NCBI RefSeq assembly: GCF_005280295.1
Contig: NZ_CP040020.1
Coordinates: forward strand, 2,666,001-2,730,000
Length of the DNA stretch: 64,000 nucleotides
Origin: Brevibacterium sp. CS2
Lineage (GTDB): Bacteria; Actinomycetota; Actinomycetes; Actinomycetales; Brevibacteriaceae
Direction: 5' to 3'
Both the position numbers and the translations under genes were made by a program. The number at the start of each line of letters is the position of its first letter. The first letter of the stretch is position 1. The notes beneath the pieces were generated by a model. It was not told the origin of the DNA and did not search any database. It was given only the letters and a program-made list of their open reading frames with translations. Shown here piece by piece: positions 45,085 to 54,200 of this stretch.

Positions 45085-46047
45085 TCAGCCGGCCGCGTAG
45101 CCCTTCTCGACATCGACGGGGCTCAGCAGCGGCTCCCCTGCGAGCCAGCGGTCCCAGTTCGCCATGAACTGCTCGGCCAGCCGGTCGGTCCAGCCGTGCG
45201 TGTCACCGCTCATGTGCGCGGTGATCATGAGGTTCGGGCACGACCACAGCGGGTGCTCAGGCGGCAGCGGCTCGGTGTCGACGACATCGATCCCGGCTCC
45301 GGCGATCTCCCCGCTGTGCAGCGCGGCGGCGAGGTCGTCGGTCACCACGGTCGCGCCCCGGCCCACGTTGATGAGCCGGGCGTGCGGCGGCAGGGCGGCG
45401 AGCACCTCGGCATCGATGAGCCCGGTGGTCGCCGGGGTGAGCGGGGCGATGTCGATGAGCCAGTCGATGTCGCCCACGAGCCGCGGGAGCTCCGCGGAGT
45501 CGAGCACCTCGCCGAAGTCCGGGTCCCCGGACCGGGCGTGCGAGCCGGCTCCGCGCACCTCGACGCCGAGCGCGGTGAGGAGCCGGGCGGTCTCCCGGCC
45601 GATCGAGCCGGTGCCCACGACGAGCGCGCGGGAGCCGGCGAGGTTCTCCGTCTCCCGCCACTGCCAGGTGCGCTCGGCCTGGAGCTCGAGCGAGCCGGGG
45701 AGGTCCTTGGCGAAGCCGAGCATGAACGTGAGCACGAACTCCGCGATCGGCCGATCGAACACGCCGCGCGCGTTCGTCACCCGCACCCCGGATTCCCGCA
45801 GTGCGGGGAACATCAGGGAGTCGACCCCGGCGGAGGCGGCGTGGATCCACTGCAGCCGGTCGGCGGCAGTGAAGGCGTCGACGAGTGCCGGGGAGAAGAA
45901 GTCCCACATGAGGAGGACATCGGCGCCCGGCAGCGCCTCGGCGAGGCCGGACGCCTCGGTCCAGCGCACCTCGGCGGTGTCACTCAGGCGATCGAGCGCC
46001 GGCGGGCGCGGCCTGTGGGCTGCGGTGAGGATCGTCAGCACGGTCAT
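45085..46047 (-). CDS. D-2-hydroxyacid dehydrogenase family protein
   Basis: This NAD(P)-dependent dehydrogenase has 320 residues. The Rossmann motif GTGSIGRETARL follows about residue 145, the substrate Arg is in NVGRGA, the Glu in DTEPLPPEHPLW, and His lies in ITAHMSGDTHGW. ARGVFDRPIAEFVL is also typical. The ATG at 46047 lies 68 bases inside the 3' end of the efflux gene. The substrate is unknown. A paralog of similar size lies across the regulatory region at 48620. Confidence 0.85.
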   Translation of the reverse strand: MTVLTILTAAHRPRPPALDRLSDTAEVRWTEASGLAEALPGADVLLMWDFFSPALVDAFTAADRLQWIHAASAGVDSLMFPALRESGVRVTNARGVFDRPIAEFVLTFMLGFAKDLPGSLELQAERTWQWRETENLAGSRALVVGTGSIGRETARLLTALGVEVRGAGSHARSGDPDFGEVLDSAELPRLVGDIDWLIDIAPLTPATTGLIDAEVLAALPPHARLINVGRGATVVTDDLAAALHSGEIAGAGIDVVDTEPLPPEHPLWSCPNLMITAHMSGDTHGWTDRLAEQFMANWDRWLAGEPLLSPVDVEKGYAAG

Positions 46048-47767
46048 CGTCGGCCTCCTGGGGGTCGTCAGCTCCCTCCACGGTAGCGCGCTCCGGGTCC
46101 GCGGCCTCGGTCTGCTCGGTGCCGTCGATCTGTTCGGCGCCGTCGGCCTGCTCGGTGAGCGGGACCACGCTGCGGTCGTCGCCGCGCTCGATCTTCGTCG
46201 CCAGCGGCCGCTCCTGGATGAACAGCACCGCGACGAAGCCGATGAGGACGAGCGGGCTGACCCACAGGAAGAGCGGCATGAGGGCGTCGTTGTAGGCGGT
46301 GACGACGAGCTCGTGGACCGGTCCCGGCAGCCCGGAGACGGCCTCCGGGGTGAGCCGGTTGGCCGTGGTCCCCGAGCCTGCGCCCGTGCTCGGCAGCGAG
46401 GTGGCGAGCTGGGTTATGAGGCGTTCGGTGAACATCGAGCCGATGACGGCCATGCCGAGGGTCGCCCCGATCTGGCGGAAGAAGTTGTTCGAGGCCGTGG
46501 CGGTGCCGACGACGGTGACCGGGAACGAGTTCTGCACGATGAGCACGAGGAGCTGCATGGTCAGTCCCAGGCCCAGGCCGAGCATCGCGAGGTGGACGAC
46601 CGACCAGTAGGCCGGCGTGTCGGCCTGCATGAAGGACATGAGGACGAGGGAGCCGAAGACGCAGAGGAAGCCGAGGACAGGGTAGATCTTGTAGCGCCCG
46701 GTCTTCTCGACGACGAACCCGATCGCGGTGCCGAACACCAGCATCGTCGCCATCATCGGCACCATCATGAAACCGGCGACCGTGGCGTCGATCCCGTGGA
46801 CCATCTGCAGATAGGTGGGCATGTAGCTCAGCACCCCGAACATCGCGACGCCGATCGTCAGACCCGCGACCGTGCAGAGCACGAAGTTGCGGTCCTTGAA
46901 CAGCCACATCGGGATCACCGGTTCGCTCACCCGGCGCTCGACGAACACGAACGCGACCGCGGCGACGAGGGCGATCCCGACGAGCCCGATGATCTCCGGG
47001 GAGATCCAGTCGTACTGGTGGCCGCCCCATGCGGAGGCGAGGATGATCGCGGAGGTGAAGAGTGCGACGAGCGCCATGCCTGCGCCGTCGACCTTGGGCC
47101 GGACGGCGTTGTGGGTGCGCGGGATGCGGAGGAAGACGAGCGCGGAGATGATCGCGAAGATCCCGAGCGGGAAGTTCATCGCGAACGCCCAGCGCCAGCC
47201 GGGCCCTTCGGTGAGCCACCCGCCGATGAGCGGGCCGGCCACGGAGGACACGGCGAACACCGACCCCATGAAGCCCATGTACTTGCCGCGCTGGCGGGCA
47301 GGGACCACGGCGGCGATGATCGACTGCGCGAGGATCATCATGCCGCCGCCGCCGATCCCCTGTAACACGCGGCCGAGGATGAGCAGGGTCATGTCCTGGG
47401 CGATCATCGCGAGCAGCGAGCCGACCATGAACATGATGATCGCGAAGACGAAGAGCGGCTTGCGGCCGAACAGGTCGCCGATCTTGCCGTAGATCGGCAT
47501 CATCACGGTGGAGGCGAGCATGAACGCCGTCGACACCCAGAGCATGAGGTCGACGCCGTCGAGCTCGCCGACGATCGTCGGCAGCGCGGTGGCGAGGATC
47601 GTCTGGTTGAGGGAGAACATGAACATCGCGACCATGAGACCGATGAAGAGCAGGAGGATCGCGGCGGTCGACATCTGCTCGCCAGCCGCGGGCTGCGCGG
47701 CGGGGCGGAATGCGGTCGGTGATCCGGGTGCGGCGCCGGCGCGGCCGGCGCGGGTGATGCGCTTCAT
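45980..47767 (-). CDS. DHA2-family (14-helix) MFS efflux transporter
   Basis: The 595-residue major facilitator carries GKIGDLFGRKPLF in loop 2-3, GRVLQGIGGGGMM in helix 4, and motif C of drug/H+ antiporters, VSSVAGPLIGGWLT. Fourteen membrane segments fit the DHA2 group. A polar C-terminal tail of about 75 residues rich in Asp, Glu and Ala ends inside the next gene. ATG overlaps the tetR stop by 4 bases. It is probably repressed by that regulator. Confidence 0.9.
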   Translation of the reverse strand: MKRITRAGRAGAAPGSPTAFRPAAQPAAGEQMSTAAILLLFIGLMVAMFMFSLNQTILATALPTIVGELDGVDLMLWVSTAFMLASTVMMPIYGKIGDLFGRKPLFVFAIIMFMVGSLLAMIAQDMTLLILGRVLQGIGGGGMMILAQSIIAAVVPARQRGKYMGFMGSVFAVSSVAGPLIGGWLTEGPGWRWAFAMNFPLGIFAIISALVFLRIPRTHNAVRPKVDGAGMALVALFTSAIILASAWGGHQYDWISPEIIGLVGIALVAAVAFVFVERRVSEPVIPMWLFKDRNFVLCTVAGLTIGVAMFGVLSYMPTYLQMVHGIDATVAGFMMVPMMATMLVFGTAIGFVVEKTGRYKIYPVLGFLCVFGSLVLMSFMQADTPAYWSVVHLAMLGLGLGLTMQLLVLIVQNSFPVTVVGTATASNNFFRQIGATLGMAVIGSMFTERLITQLATSLPSTGAGSGTTANRLTPEAVSGLPGPVHELVVTAYNDALMPLFLWVSPLVLIGFVAVLFIQERPLATKIERGDDRSVVPLTEQADGAEQIDGTEQTEAADPERATVEGADDPQEADDDRADDPHRSPQAAPAGARSPE

Positions 47768-48441
47768 GCGGTCGGGCCCTTCATGACGTCGAGGAACAGC
47801 TGGACGGAGCGGTCGAAGAGTTCGGGGTCATCGCCGGTGTCGGCGCCGGAGTCGTCGCGCTCGGCGAGTCTGCGCGCCGCGGCGCGCAGCGGGGCGCTGC
47901 ACACGAGGACGATCATGTCGGCGATCGCCTCCGGGGACTCGGCGGTGTCGAACTCGATGTCGTGCTGCCGGATGCGGGTGGCGACGACCTCGGCGACCTG
48001 CGATTCGAGCTGCCGGTTCTTCTCGAACTGGCGCCCGAGCAGCTCGGGATGCTGGGCGAAGATGCGCCGCCGCGCGCTCGCCACCTCGTCGTCGTTGAAG
48101 GTGAGGAGGAACGCGGTGTGGAGGAGCCGGGCGACCTCGGAGGCGAGGCCCGCGCCGTCGACGGGCCCGACGAGGAAGTCGCCGATCTGCTCGTCGTCGA
48201 GCAGCCGGTCGGCGATCCCGACGATCGCGTCCTCCTTCGAGGCGAAGTAGTTGAAGAAGGTGCGCGTCGAGACCCCGGCCTCGGCCGCGATCTGAGCGAT
48301 CGTGGCCTGATCGAGTCCGTGCGCATGCACCTGATTGACGGTGGCGACGTGGATGGCCCGCCGGGTGAGGCGGGCCTTGCGGTCGCGGAGCGATTCCTCC
48401 GCCGGTGCGGTGGGCGCGGCGGTGTCATGAGAGATGGTCAC
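47764..48441 (-). CDS. TetR family transcriptional repressor
   Basis: The 225-residue regulator has an N-terminal helix-turn-helix (IAQIAAEAGVSTRTFFNYF, about 54-72) and a ligand domain with a TetR-like C-terminal half. GTG 48441 sits 6 bases after a CAAACT hexamer, so translation may be leaderless. A perfect palindrome lies inside its own promoter, so autoregulation is likely. Being coupled to the MFS gene points to control of efflux. Confidence 0.9.
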   Translation of the reverse strand: MTISHDTAAPTAPAEESLRDRKARLTRRAIHVATVNQVHAHGLDQATIAQIAAEAGVSTRTFFNYFASKEDAIVGIADRLLDDEQIGDFLVGPVDGAGLASEVARLLHTAFLLTFNDDEVASARRRIFAQHPELLGRQFEKNRQLESQVAEVVATRIRQHDIEFDTAESPEAIADMIVLVCSAPLRAAARRLAERDDSGADTGDDPELFDRSVQLFLDVMKGPTA

Positions 48442-48447
48442 CCGACA

Positions 48448-48476
48448 AGTTTGCACCGTGTGCAAGTTTTCTTCAA
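48448..48476 (-). promoter_or_regulatory. Promoter of the tetR-MFS-dehydrogenase unit
   Basis: Minus strand TTGAAG (48476-48471), 17 bases, then CAAACT (48453-48448), then 6 bases to GTG. The first operator palindrome fills the spacer. Confidence 0.55.
48451..48465. promoter_or_regulatory. TetR operator palindrome 1
   Basis: TTGCAC-CGT-GTGCAA is a perfect 6-bp inverted repeat with a 3-bp centre, lying between the -35 and -10 of tetR. It is the usual size and place for a TetR-family site. Confidence 0.65.
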
Positions 48477-48484
48477 GTGCATCT

Positions 48485-48499
48485 TTGCACGTCGTGCAG
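48485..48499. promoter_or_regulatory. TetR operator palindrome 2
   Basis: TTGCAC-GTC-GTGCAG has one mismatch to palindrome 1. The two centres are 34 bp apart, close to three helical turns, so cooperative binding is possible. Confidence 0.6.
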
Positions 48500-48558
48500 T
48501 GATCTGTCCCACCTGTGCCGCAGCGGACCGCCGCGTCCGCGGGCTGCGTGGCGCAGTG

Positions 48559-48564
48559 CATAAT
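48559..48564 (+). promoter_or_regulatory. -10 hexamer CATAAT for the second hydroxyacid dehydrogenase
   Basis: CATAAT lies 55 bases upstream of the GTG at 48620. No clear -35 is visible. Confidence 0.4.
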
Positions 48565-48619
48565 CGAGGTGGGTCGCCGATCGCGCGACCGCACCCGCGG
48601 AGCATCCCAGGAGGACGCA

Positions 48620-49576
48620 GTGAGCACAGTCATCTGGATCGGCGAGAAGGACCGGCAGGTCCTCGACATCCTCGACGAGGCGTTCGCCGCGGAGCCGCGC
48701 GCCACCCTCGTGATCCCGGCCGGGGACTCCCCCACCGATACCGAGCTCGCCGAGGCCGAGGCGATCCTCAACGGCGCCGGCACGATCTCCGCCGAGCTCA
48801 TGGACCGCGCCCCGAAGCTGCGCATCATCCAGCGCGTGGGCGCCGGCACCGACGGCATCGACTTCGCAGCCGCGGCCGCCCGGGACGTCCTCGTTGCGAA
48901 CCTCCCGGGCGCCAATTCCGTCGCCGTCGCCGAGCTCGCGATGGCCTCGCTGCTCGCCTGCGCCCGGCACCTGCCGGGCCTCGACGCGAACACCCGCCGC
49001 GGCGAGTGGACCCCCAACGAGTGGCTCGACCAGAGCTATGAGCTCGCCGGCCGGAAGGCCGCGATCATCGGGCTCGGCCACATCGGGCAGCTGCTTGCCC
49101 GGCGGATGAAGGCCTTCGACATGACGCTCGCCTACTACGACGTGTTCCGGCAGCCGGAGGAGGTCGAGCGCGAGATCGGGATCGAGTACACGGAGCTCGC
49201 CGAGCTCCTGCCCGGTGCCGACGTGCTCTCGATCCACGTCCCGCTCACCGCGGACACGCGCGGGATGATCGGGGCCGAGCAGCTCGCGCTCATGAGCGAC
49301 ACCGCGATCGTGCTCAACATGTCCCGGCCGGGGATCGTCGACGAGTCCGCGCTCGCCGAGGCGCTGCGGGCCGGCACGATCGCCGGCGCCGGCTTCGACG
49401 TGTTCTCCGGAGAGCCCGACATCGCCGGCAACCCGCTCCTCGACGCGCCCAACGTCGTCGCGACCCCGCACGCCGGTGCGCAGACGCGCGACACCGTCAA
49501 GCGGGTATTCACCAAGGCGCTCGCGAACGTCCTCACGCTCGCCGAGGGCGAGACCCCGCAGCACGTCATCGGCTGA
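48620..49576 (+). CDS. D-2-hydroxyacid dehydrogenase (phosphoglycerate dehydrogenase-like)
   Basis: The 318-residue protein has RVGAGTDGID, the nucleotide-binding IGLGHIGQLLARRM at about 151-164, NMSRPGIVDE with the substrate Arg, EPDIAGNPLLDAPNV, and TPHAGAQT carrying the catalytic His. It is shorter than SerA and lacks an ACT domain. GTG 48620 follows CCAGGAGGA at ideal spacing. It is divergent from the tetR unit and shares its operator region. Confidence 0.85.
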   Translation: MSTVIWIGEKDRQVLDILDEAFAAEPRATLVIPAGDSPTDTELAEAEAILNGAGTISAELMDRAPKLRIIQRVGAGTDGIDFAAAAARDVLVANLPGANSVAVAELAMASLLACARHLPGLDANTRRGEWTPNEWLDQSYELAGRKAAIIGLGHIGQLLARRMKAFDMTLAYYDVFRQPEEVEREIGIEYTELAELLPGADVLSIHVPLTADTRGMIGAEQLALMSDTAIVLNMSRPGIVDESALAEALRAGTIAGAGFDVFSGEPDIAGNPLLDAPNVVATPHAGAQTRDTVKRVFTKALANVLTLAEGETPQHVIG

Positions 49577-49604
49577 GCCGAAACGGCAATTTCAGGAGGA
49601 ATCT

Positions 49605-49658
49605 GTGAGCGATTCCGCCGAGAATTGCGATCCCGCGCCCGCCTGCGCTCTCACATGA
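49605..49658 (+). CDS. Candidate 17-residue small protein with a strong ribosome site
   Basis: GTG 49605 is preceded by CAGGAGGA at 5-bp spacing, the best Shine-Dalgarno match near here. It encodes 17 residues with two Cys (NCDPAPAC) and ends ALT-stop. It starts 28 bases after the dehydrogenase stop and its last 8 bases overlap the 3' end of dnaG. It may be a real small protein, a remnant of a longer gene, or chance. Confidence 0.35.
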   Translation: MSDSAENCDPAPACALT

Positions 49659-51627
49659 GGGAGCGGAGGCGGGCGCGCTGCCGCTCGAGGATCTGCAGCT
49701 GCTCGAGCAGGCGGCCGCTCGTCGCCGCGTCGGCGGGATCGGCGCGCTGGAGCCGCGAGTGGAGCTCGTCGGCGATCCGCACCATGTCCTTGTCGAAGAG
49801 ACGCGCGATGATCCCGCGCGCATAGCGCTCGACACCCGCGGCGTCCTGGGCCGGGAGCGGTTCGACGGCGAGGCGCCCGACGAGCCCGCGCAGCTGCTCC
49901 GGCGCGGCCTCGAGCACCTTCTCCGGCCAGCTCTCCGGGTCGGCGAGCCCGGCCCGGATGCCGCCGGCGGCGCGCATCGCGTCATGGACCCCGCGGTGGG
50001 CGGGATCGGTGAACACCTTGCCGTTGAGCCCGTCGAACAGGGTCGCGTTGACGAAGGTCGGCTGCTGGAGGGCGACCTGGAGCGCGCCGCGCTCGACGCG
50101 CAGCCCGGTGACGTCGACCGGTCCCCCGCCGAGCTCCTGGGCGTAGGCGTCGACGGCCGCAGCGGTCTCCGCCGGGGATTCGGTGGGTGCAGGCAGTCCG
50201 CCGCGCTGATCCCGTCCGCCCGGTCCCGCCGGTCCGGGACCGCCCGGGCCGCGCCCGGCCGCCGGATTGCGCCCGGCAGCGGGATTGCGACGTCCGTCGC
50301 CGCGGCGCTGCGCGGCACGCACGGCCTGGGCCACCTCGGCGGGATCGATGCCGATATGTCCGGCGACGAACCGTTCGTAGCCGGGACGCATCGCGGCGTC
50401 CCGGATCTGGGCGATGACCGGTGCGGCGGCGCGCACCGCCCCCACCCGGCCCTCGACGGTGCTGAGGTCGAAGCGGTCGACGCTCGAGGTCAGCGCGAAC
50501 TCGAAGAGCGGGCGGCGCGAGTCGATGAGCTCGCGCACCGCGGCGTCCCCGTGGGCCTGCCGCAGGTCGCAGGGGTCCATGCCGGAGCGCTCGACGGCGA
50601 CGTAGGTCTGGGCGACGAAGCGCTGGTCCTCCTCGAAGGCCTTGAGCGCGGCCTTGCGACCGGCCTCGTCCCCGTCGAAGGTGAAGACGACCTCGCCGCC
50701 GTGCGTCTGGTCGTCGCCGAGCAGCCGGCGGGCGATCTTGATGTGCTCTGCGCCGAACGCGGTGCCGCAGGTCGCGACCGCCTGCTCGACCCCGGCGAGG
50801 TGGGCGGCCATGACGTCGGTGTACCCCTCGACGATGACGATCCGCTTGGTGCGGGCGATCGCGCGCTTGGCGAGGTCGAGGCCGTAGAGCACCTGGTTCT
50901 TCCGGTAGAGCACGGTCTCCGGGGTGTTGAGGTACTTGGGCCCCTGGTCGTCGTCGAACAGGCGCCGGGCGCCGAACCCGATCGTGCGGCCGGTGACGTC
51001 GCGGATCGGCCAGACGAGGCGCCCGCGGAACCGGTCGTAGATGCCGCGCCGGCCCTGGCTGACGAGCCCGGAGGCGATGATGTCCTCGGTGACGTAGCCG
51101 CGGCCGCGCAGGTGGCCGAGCAGCGCGTCCCAGGACTGCGGGGCGAAGCCGACCCCGAAGGTCTGCTGCGCGTCCTCGCCGAAGCCGCGCTCGGCGAGGT
51201 AGGTCCGCCCGATCTCCGCGGCCGGGGAGCGCAGCTGCTCGCGGTAGAAGTCCGCGGCGACCTGGTGCATCTCGACGAGGCGCTGCCGGGTGCCTGCGGC
51301 CTCCCGATCCGGCCCGCGGCCCTCCTCGTACTGGAGTGCGACCCCGGTCTTCTCCGCGAGCCGCTCGACGGCCTCGACGAAGGTCATCCCGTCGATCTTC
51401 TGGAGGAACGCGAACACGTCCCCGCTCTCCCCGCACCCGAAGCAGTGGTACATCCCCACCTGGGGTCGGACGTGGAAGGACGGGGTGCGCTCGTCGTGGA
51501 AGGGGCACAGGCCCTTCTTCGAGCCGACGCCGGCGCTCTTGAGGGTGACGTACTCGCCCACCACCTCGTCGATCCGGGCGCGTGACCGGACCTCGTCGAT
51601 GTCCTCGCGGCGGATCAGGCCGGCCAC
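49651..51627 (-). CDS. dnaG: DNA primase DnaG
   Basis: DnaG makes RNA primers for replication. The 658-residue protein has the zinc finger C41-H44-C62-C65, the TOPRIM-type VEGYTDVMA, and the DEAGRKAA motif in [13 protein letters not shown] Gly/Pro/Asn-rich linker with a repeated NPAAGR unit comes before the C-terminal DnaB-binding domain. GTG 51627 overlaps the dgt stop by one base. Confidence 0.95.
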   Translation of the reverse strand: MAGLIRREDIDEVRSRARIDEVVGEYVTLKSAGVGSKKGLCPFHDERTPSFHVRPQVGMYHCFGCGESGDVFAFLQKIDGMTFVEAVERLAEKTGVALQYEEGRGPDREAAGTRQRLVEMHQVAADFYREQLRSPAAEIGRTYLAERGFGEDAQQTFGVGFAPQSWDALLGHLRGRGYVTEDIIASGLVSQGRRGIYDRFRGRLVWPIRDVTGRTIGFGARRLFDDDQGPKYLNTPETVLYRKNQVLYGLDLAKRAIARTKRIVIVEGYTDVMAAHLAGVEQAVATCGTAFGAEHIKIARRLLGDDQTHGGEVVFTFDGDEAGRKAALKAFEEDQRFVAQTYVAVERSGMDPCDLRQAHGDAAVRELIDSRRPLFEFALTSSVDRFDLSTVEGRVGAVRAAAPVIAQIRDAAMRPGYERFVAGHIGIDPAEVAQAVRAAQRRGDGRRNPAAGRNPAAGRGPGGPGPAGPGGRDQRGGLPAPTESPAETAAAVDAYAQELGGGPVDVTGLRVERGALQVALQQPTFVNATLFDGLNGKVFTDPAHRGVHDAMRAAGGIRAGLADPESWPEKVLEAAPEQLRGLVGRLAVEPLPAQDAAGVERYARGIIARLFDKDMVRIADELHSRLQRADPADAATSGRLLEQLQILERQRARLRSLM

Positions 51628-52919
51628 TAGAGCAGGCTCGCTTCGTCGGCCTGCATCCGGTGGTAGGCCGCCCAGGCGGAGTGGTCGGTGAGCGAGGCGA
51701 CCTGGTCGACGACGACGCGCAGCCGTTCGGCGTCGGAGTCCGCCGCGCGGTGGTCGAGGAGGAACATCGTGTCCATCGCCTCGGGCCGTTCGCTGAAGTA
51801 CCCGCCGAGCGTGGTGAGCACCCGGGCCTGGATGCGCTGCAGGCGCAGGCGGTCCTCGGCGACCATGACGGTGACGGTCGCCAGCCCTTTGAGGACGGCG
51901 ATCTCGTGGCGGGTGGCCTCCGGCACGACGAGGTCGCCGTCGTAGCGGCCGAGCGGCTCCCAGCCGAACTCCTCGCGCGTCGCGGCCTCCGCGGCCCCGG
52001 CGAAGCGGCCGATGAGCTGGCTCGTCATGTGCTTGAGCCCGGCCTGCGAGCGACGGGAGCCGTCGTAGCGCTCGCGCGGCCAGTAGGCCGCCGACTGGAG
52101 CCGGTCGAGGGCGGAGATGATCTGCTCGTCGCGCGCCTCCGGCAGGTACCAGGAGCGGGTGATGTCGATGAGCCCGCCGAGCGCGTGGTCGTGGTGGTAG
52201 GCGAAGAGGTCGAGGTGGCCGGCGAACACCGCGTCCTCGACGTCGTGCACGGAGTAGGAGATGTCGTCGGCGAGGTCCATGAGCTGCGCCTCGATGCAGC
52301 GGCGCGTGTCGGTGCGCCCGTCGCGGAAGAACGCGAACACCGGCAGGTCGTCGGCGTAGGCGCCGAACTTCCGCAGCGGCGCCCCGGTGGTGGGCTTCAC
52401 CGGCGCCTCGTCGCGCGACCAGGGGTACTTCGTGCACGCGTCGAGGGTCGCGCGGGTGAGGTTGAGGCCGGCCGAGGCGCCGTCCTCGGTGAGGACCTTG
52501 GGCTCGAGCCGGGTGAGGATCCGCAGTGTCTGCGCATTGCCCTCGAAGCCGCCGATGTCCCGGCACAGCTCGTCGAGCACGGTCTCCCCGTTGTGCCCGA
52601 ACGGCGGGTGGCCGAGGTCGTGGCTCAGGCACGCGGTGTCGACGATGTCGGGGTCGCAGCCGAGGTAGCGGGCGAGCTCACGACCCACCTGGGCGACCTC
52701 GAGGGAGTGGGTGAGCCGGGTGCGCACGAAGTCGTCGCTGCCCGGGGACACGACCTGGGTCTTCGCCCCGAGCCGGCGCAGGCCCGAGGAGTGGAGCACG
52801 CGGGCGCGGTCGCGCTGGAAGGCCGAGCGGCGCGGGTTCTTCGCGGCCTCGGGCACCCACCGCTCCTGGTCGTGGGCGGAGTACTCGGCGAGGCCGCCCG
52901 GGATCCCCGTCATCCTCAC
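51627..52919 (-). CDS. dgt: dGTPase-like HD-domain triphosphohydrolase
   Basis: This family removes triphosphate from dGTP and related nucleotides. The 430-residue protein carries the HD residues in RLTHSLEV and [14 protein letters not shown], with a further conserved D in [19 protein letters not shown] 52919 overlaps the dus stop (GTGA). An ATG two codons in is an alternative. dus-dgt-dnaG is a typical actinobacterial order. Confidence 0.92.
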   Translation of the reverse strand: MRMTGIPGGLAEYSAHDQERWVPEAAKNPRRSAFQRDRARVLHSSGLRRLGAKTQVVSPGSDDFVRTRLTHSLEVAQVGRELARYLGCDPDIVDTACLSHDLGHPPFGHNGETVLDELCRDIGGFEGNAQTLRILTRLEPKVLTEDGASAGLNLTRATLDACTKYPWSRDEAPVKPTTGAPLRKFGAYADDLPVFAFFRDGRTDTRRCIEAQLMDLADDISYSVHDVEDAVFAGHLDLFAYHHDHALGGLIDITRSWYLPEARDEQIISALDRLQSAAYWPRERYDGSRRSQAGLKHMTSQLIGRFAGAAEAATREEFGWEPLGRYDGDLVVPEATRHEIAVLKGLATVTVMVAEDRLRLQRIQARVLTTLGGYFSERPEAMDTMFLLDHRAADSDAERLRVVVDQVASLTDHSAWAAYHRMQADEASLL

Positions 52920-54112
52920 CCCCCCGAGACGTCGAGCTCAGCGAGCGCGAGGTCGGCGCGCCGGGATTCCTCCATGACGCGGGAGTCGAGCCAGCCCTCG
53001 GGCAGGTGGGGCCGCTTGGGCCGGGTGGTGCGCCCGCGGGAGCCCTCGGCGTCGCGGCCGGGGTAGGGCGCGCTGCGGTCGAGCCCGTCGAGGTGCTCGC
53101 GGAGCTCGGCGAGCGAGGACACCATGGCGAGCGCGCGGCGCGCCTCGCCGCCGACCGGATAGCCCTTGAAGTACCAGGCGATGTGCTTGCGGAGGTCGCG
53201 GACGCCGTAGAACTCATCGCCGTAGTACTCCGCGAGGTACACCCCGTGGGTGTGGACGGCATCAGCCACCGCGCCGAGATCCGGGCGGATCCGCTCCTCG
53301 CTGCCGGCGAAGGCGTACGCGAGGTCCCCGAACAGCCACGGGCGACCCTGGCAGCCGCGGCCGATCACGACCCCGTCGCAGCCGGTGGTGCGCATCATCT
53401 CCAGGGCGTCCTCGGCGGCGAAGATGTCGCCGTTGCCGAGCACCGGGACGGTGTCGCCGAGGTGGTCCTTGAGGCGGGCGATCGCGTCCCAGTCCGCCTG
53501 CCCGGAGTAGAGGTCCGCGGTGGTGCGGCCGTGCAGGGTGATCGCGGCGACCCCGGCGTCGCGGGCGATCCGGCCGGCCTCGAGGTAGGTGAGGTGGTCG
53601 GCGTCGATGCCCTTGCGCATCTTGATGGTCAGCGGGATGCCCCCGCGGGAGGCCCCGCGCACCGCGGTGGTGACGATCGCGGTGAACAGGTCGGTCTTCC
53701 ACGGCAGCGCGGAGCCCCCGCCCTTGCGGGTGACCTTGGGGACCGGGCAGCCGAAGTTGAGGTCGATGTGGTCGGCGCGGTCCTCCTCGACGAGCATCCG
53801 CACCGCCTGCCCGATCGTCACCGGGTCGACGCCGTAGAGCTGCACGGAGCGCGGGGTCTCGTAGGGCTCGTGGTGGATGATCCGCATGCTCTTGGGGCTG
53901 CGCTCGACGAGAGCGCGGCTGGTGACCATCTCGGTGACGTAGAGACCGGCCCCGTACTCGCGGCACAGCCGCCGGAAGGCGGTGTTCGTGATCCCGGCCA
54001 TCGGCGCGAGCACGACGGGCGAGGACAGCTCGATCGGCCCGATCCGCAGGGCGGGCCGGGCGGCTTCCTTCGCGGTGGGCGCAGGGGCGTGGAGGAGGGA
54101 TGCAGCAGTCAC
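52916..54112 (-). CDS. dusB: tRNA-dihydrouridine synthase
   Basis: This FMN-dependent reductase makes dihydrouridine in tRNA D loops. The 398-residue protein has VVLAPMAGITNTAFR, NFGCPVPKVTRKGGGSAL with the catalytic Cys, HGRT and NGDI, all at usual spacing. The DusB-like assignment rests on those motifs and NCP-type residues. GTG 54112 gives a normal N-terminus after a short Ala-rich segment. Confidence 0.92.
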   Translation of the reverse strand: MTAASLLHAPAPTAKEAARPALRIGPIELSSPVVLAPMAGITNTAFRRLCREYGAGLYVTEMVTSRALVERSPKSMRIIHHEPYETPRSVQLYGVDPVTIGQAVRMLVEEDRADHIDLNFGCPVPKVTRKGGGSALPWKTDLFTAIVTTAVRGASRGGIPLTIKMRKGIDADHLTYLEAGRIARDAGVAAITLHGRTTADLYSGQADWDAIARLKDHLGDTVPVLGNGDIFAAEDALEMMRTTGCDGVVIGRGCQGRPWLFGDLAYAFAGSEERIRPDLGAVADAVHTHGVYLAEYYGDEFYGVRDLRKHIAWYFKGYPVGGEARRALAMVSSLAELREHLDGLDRSAPYPGRDAEGSRGRTTRPKRPHLPEGWLDSRVMEESRRADLALAELDVSGG

Positions 54113-54200
54113 CGCACCATTGTCCCACCACGAGTCAAACCGGGGTGCGGTGTCCACAGCTCCCGGCACCGGGGACGCGCACGCCGGTGCGAGCCCGGAC

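Noticed and set aside
41883..45113. 1076-codon open frame antisense to gapB and glpK
   Set aside because: It has no domain, is rich in Val/Asp/Gly/Arg shadow composition, and lies opposite two certain genes. Long antisense frames are expected at this GC content.
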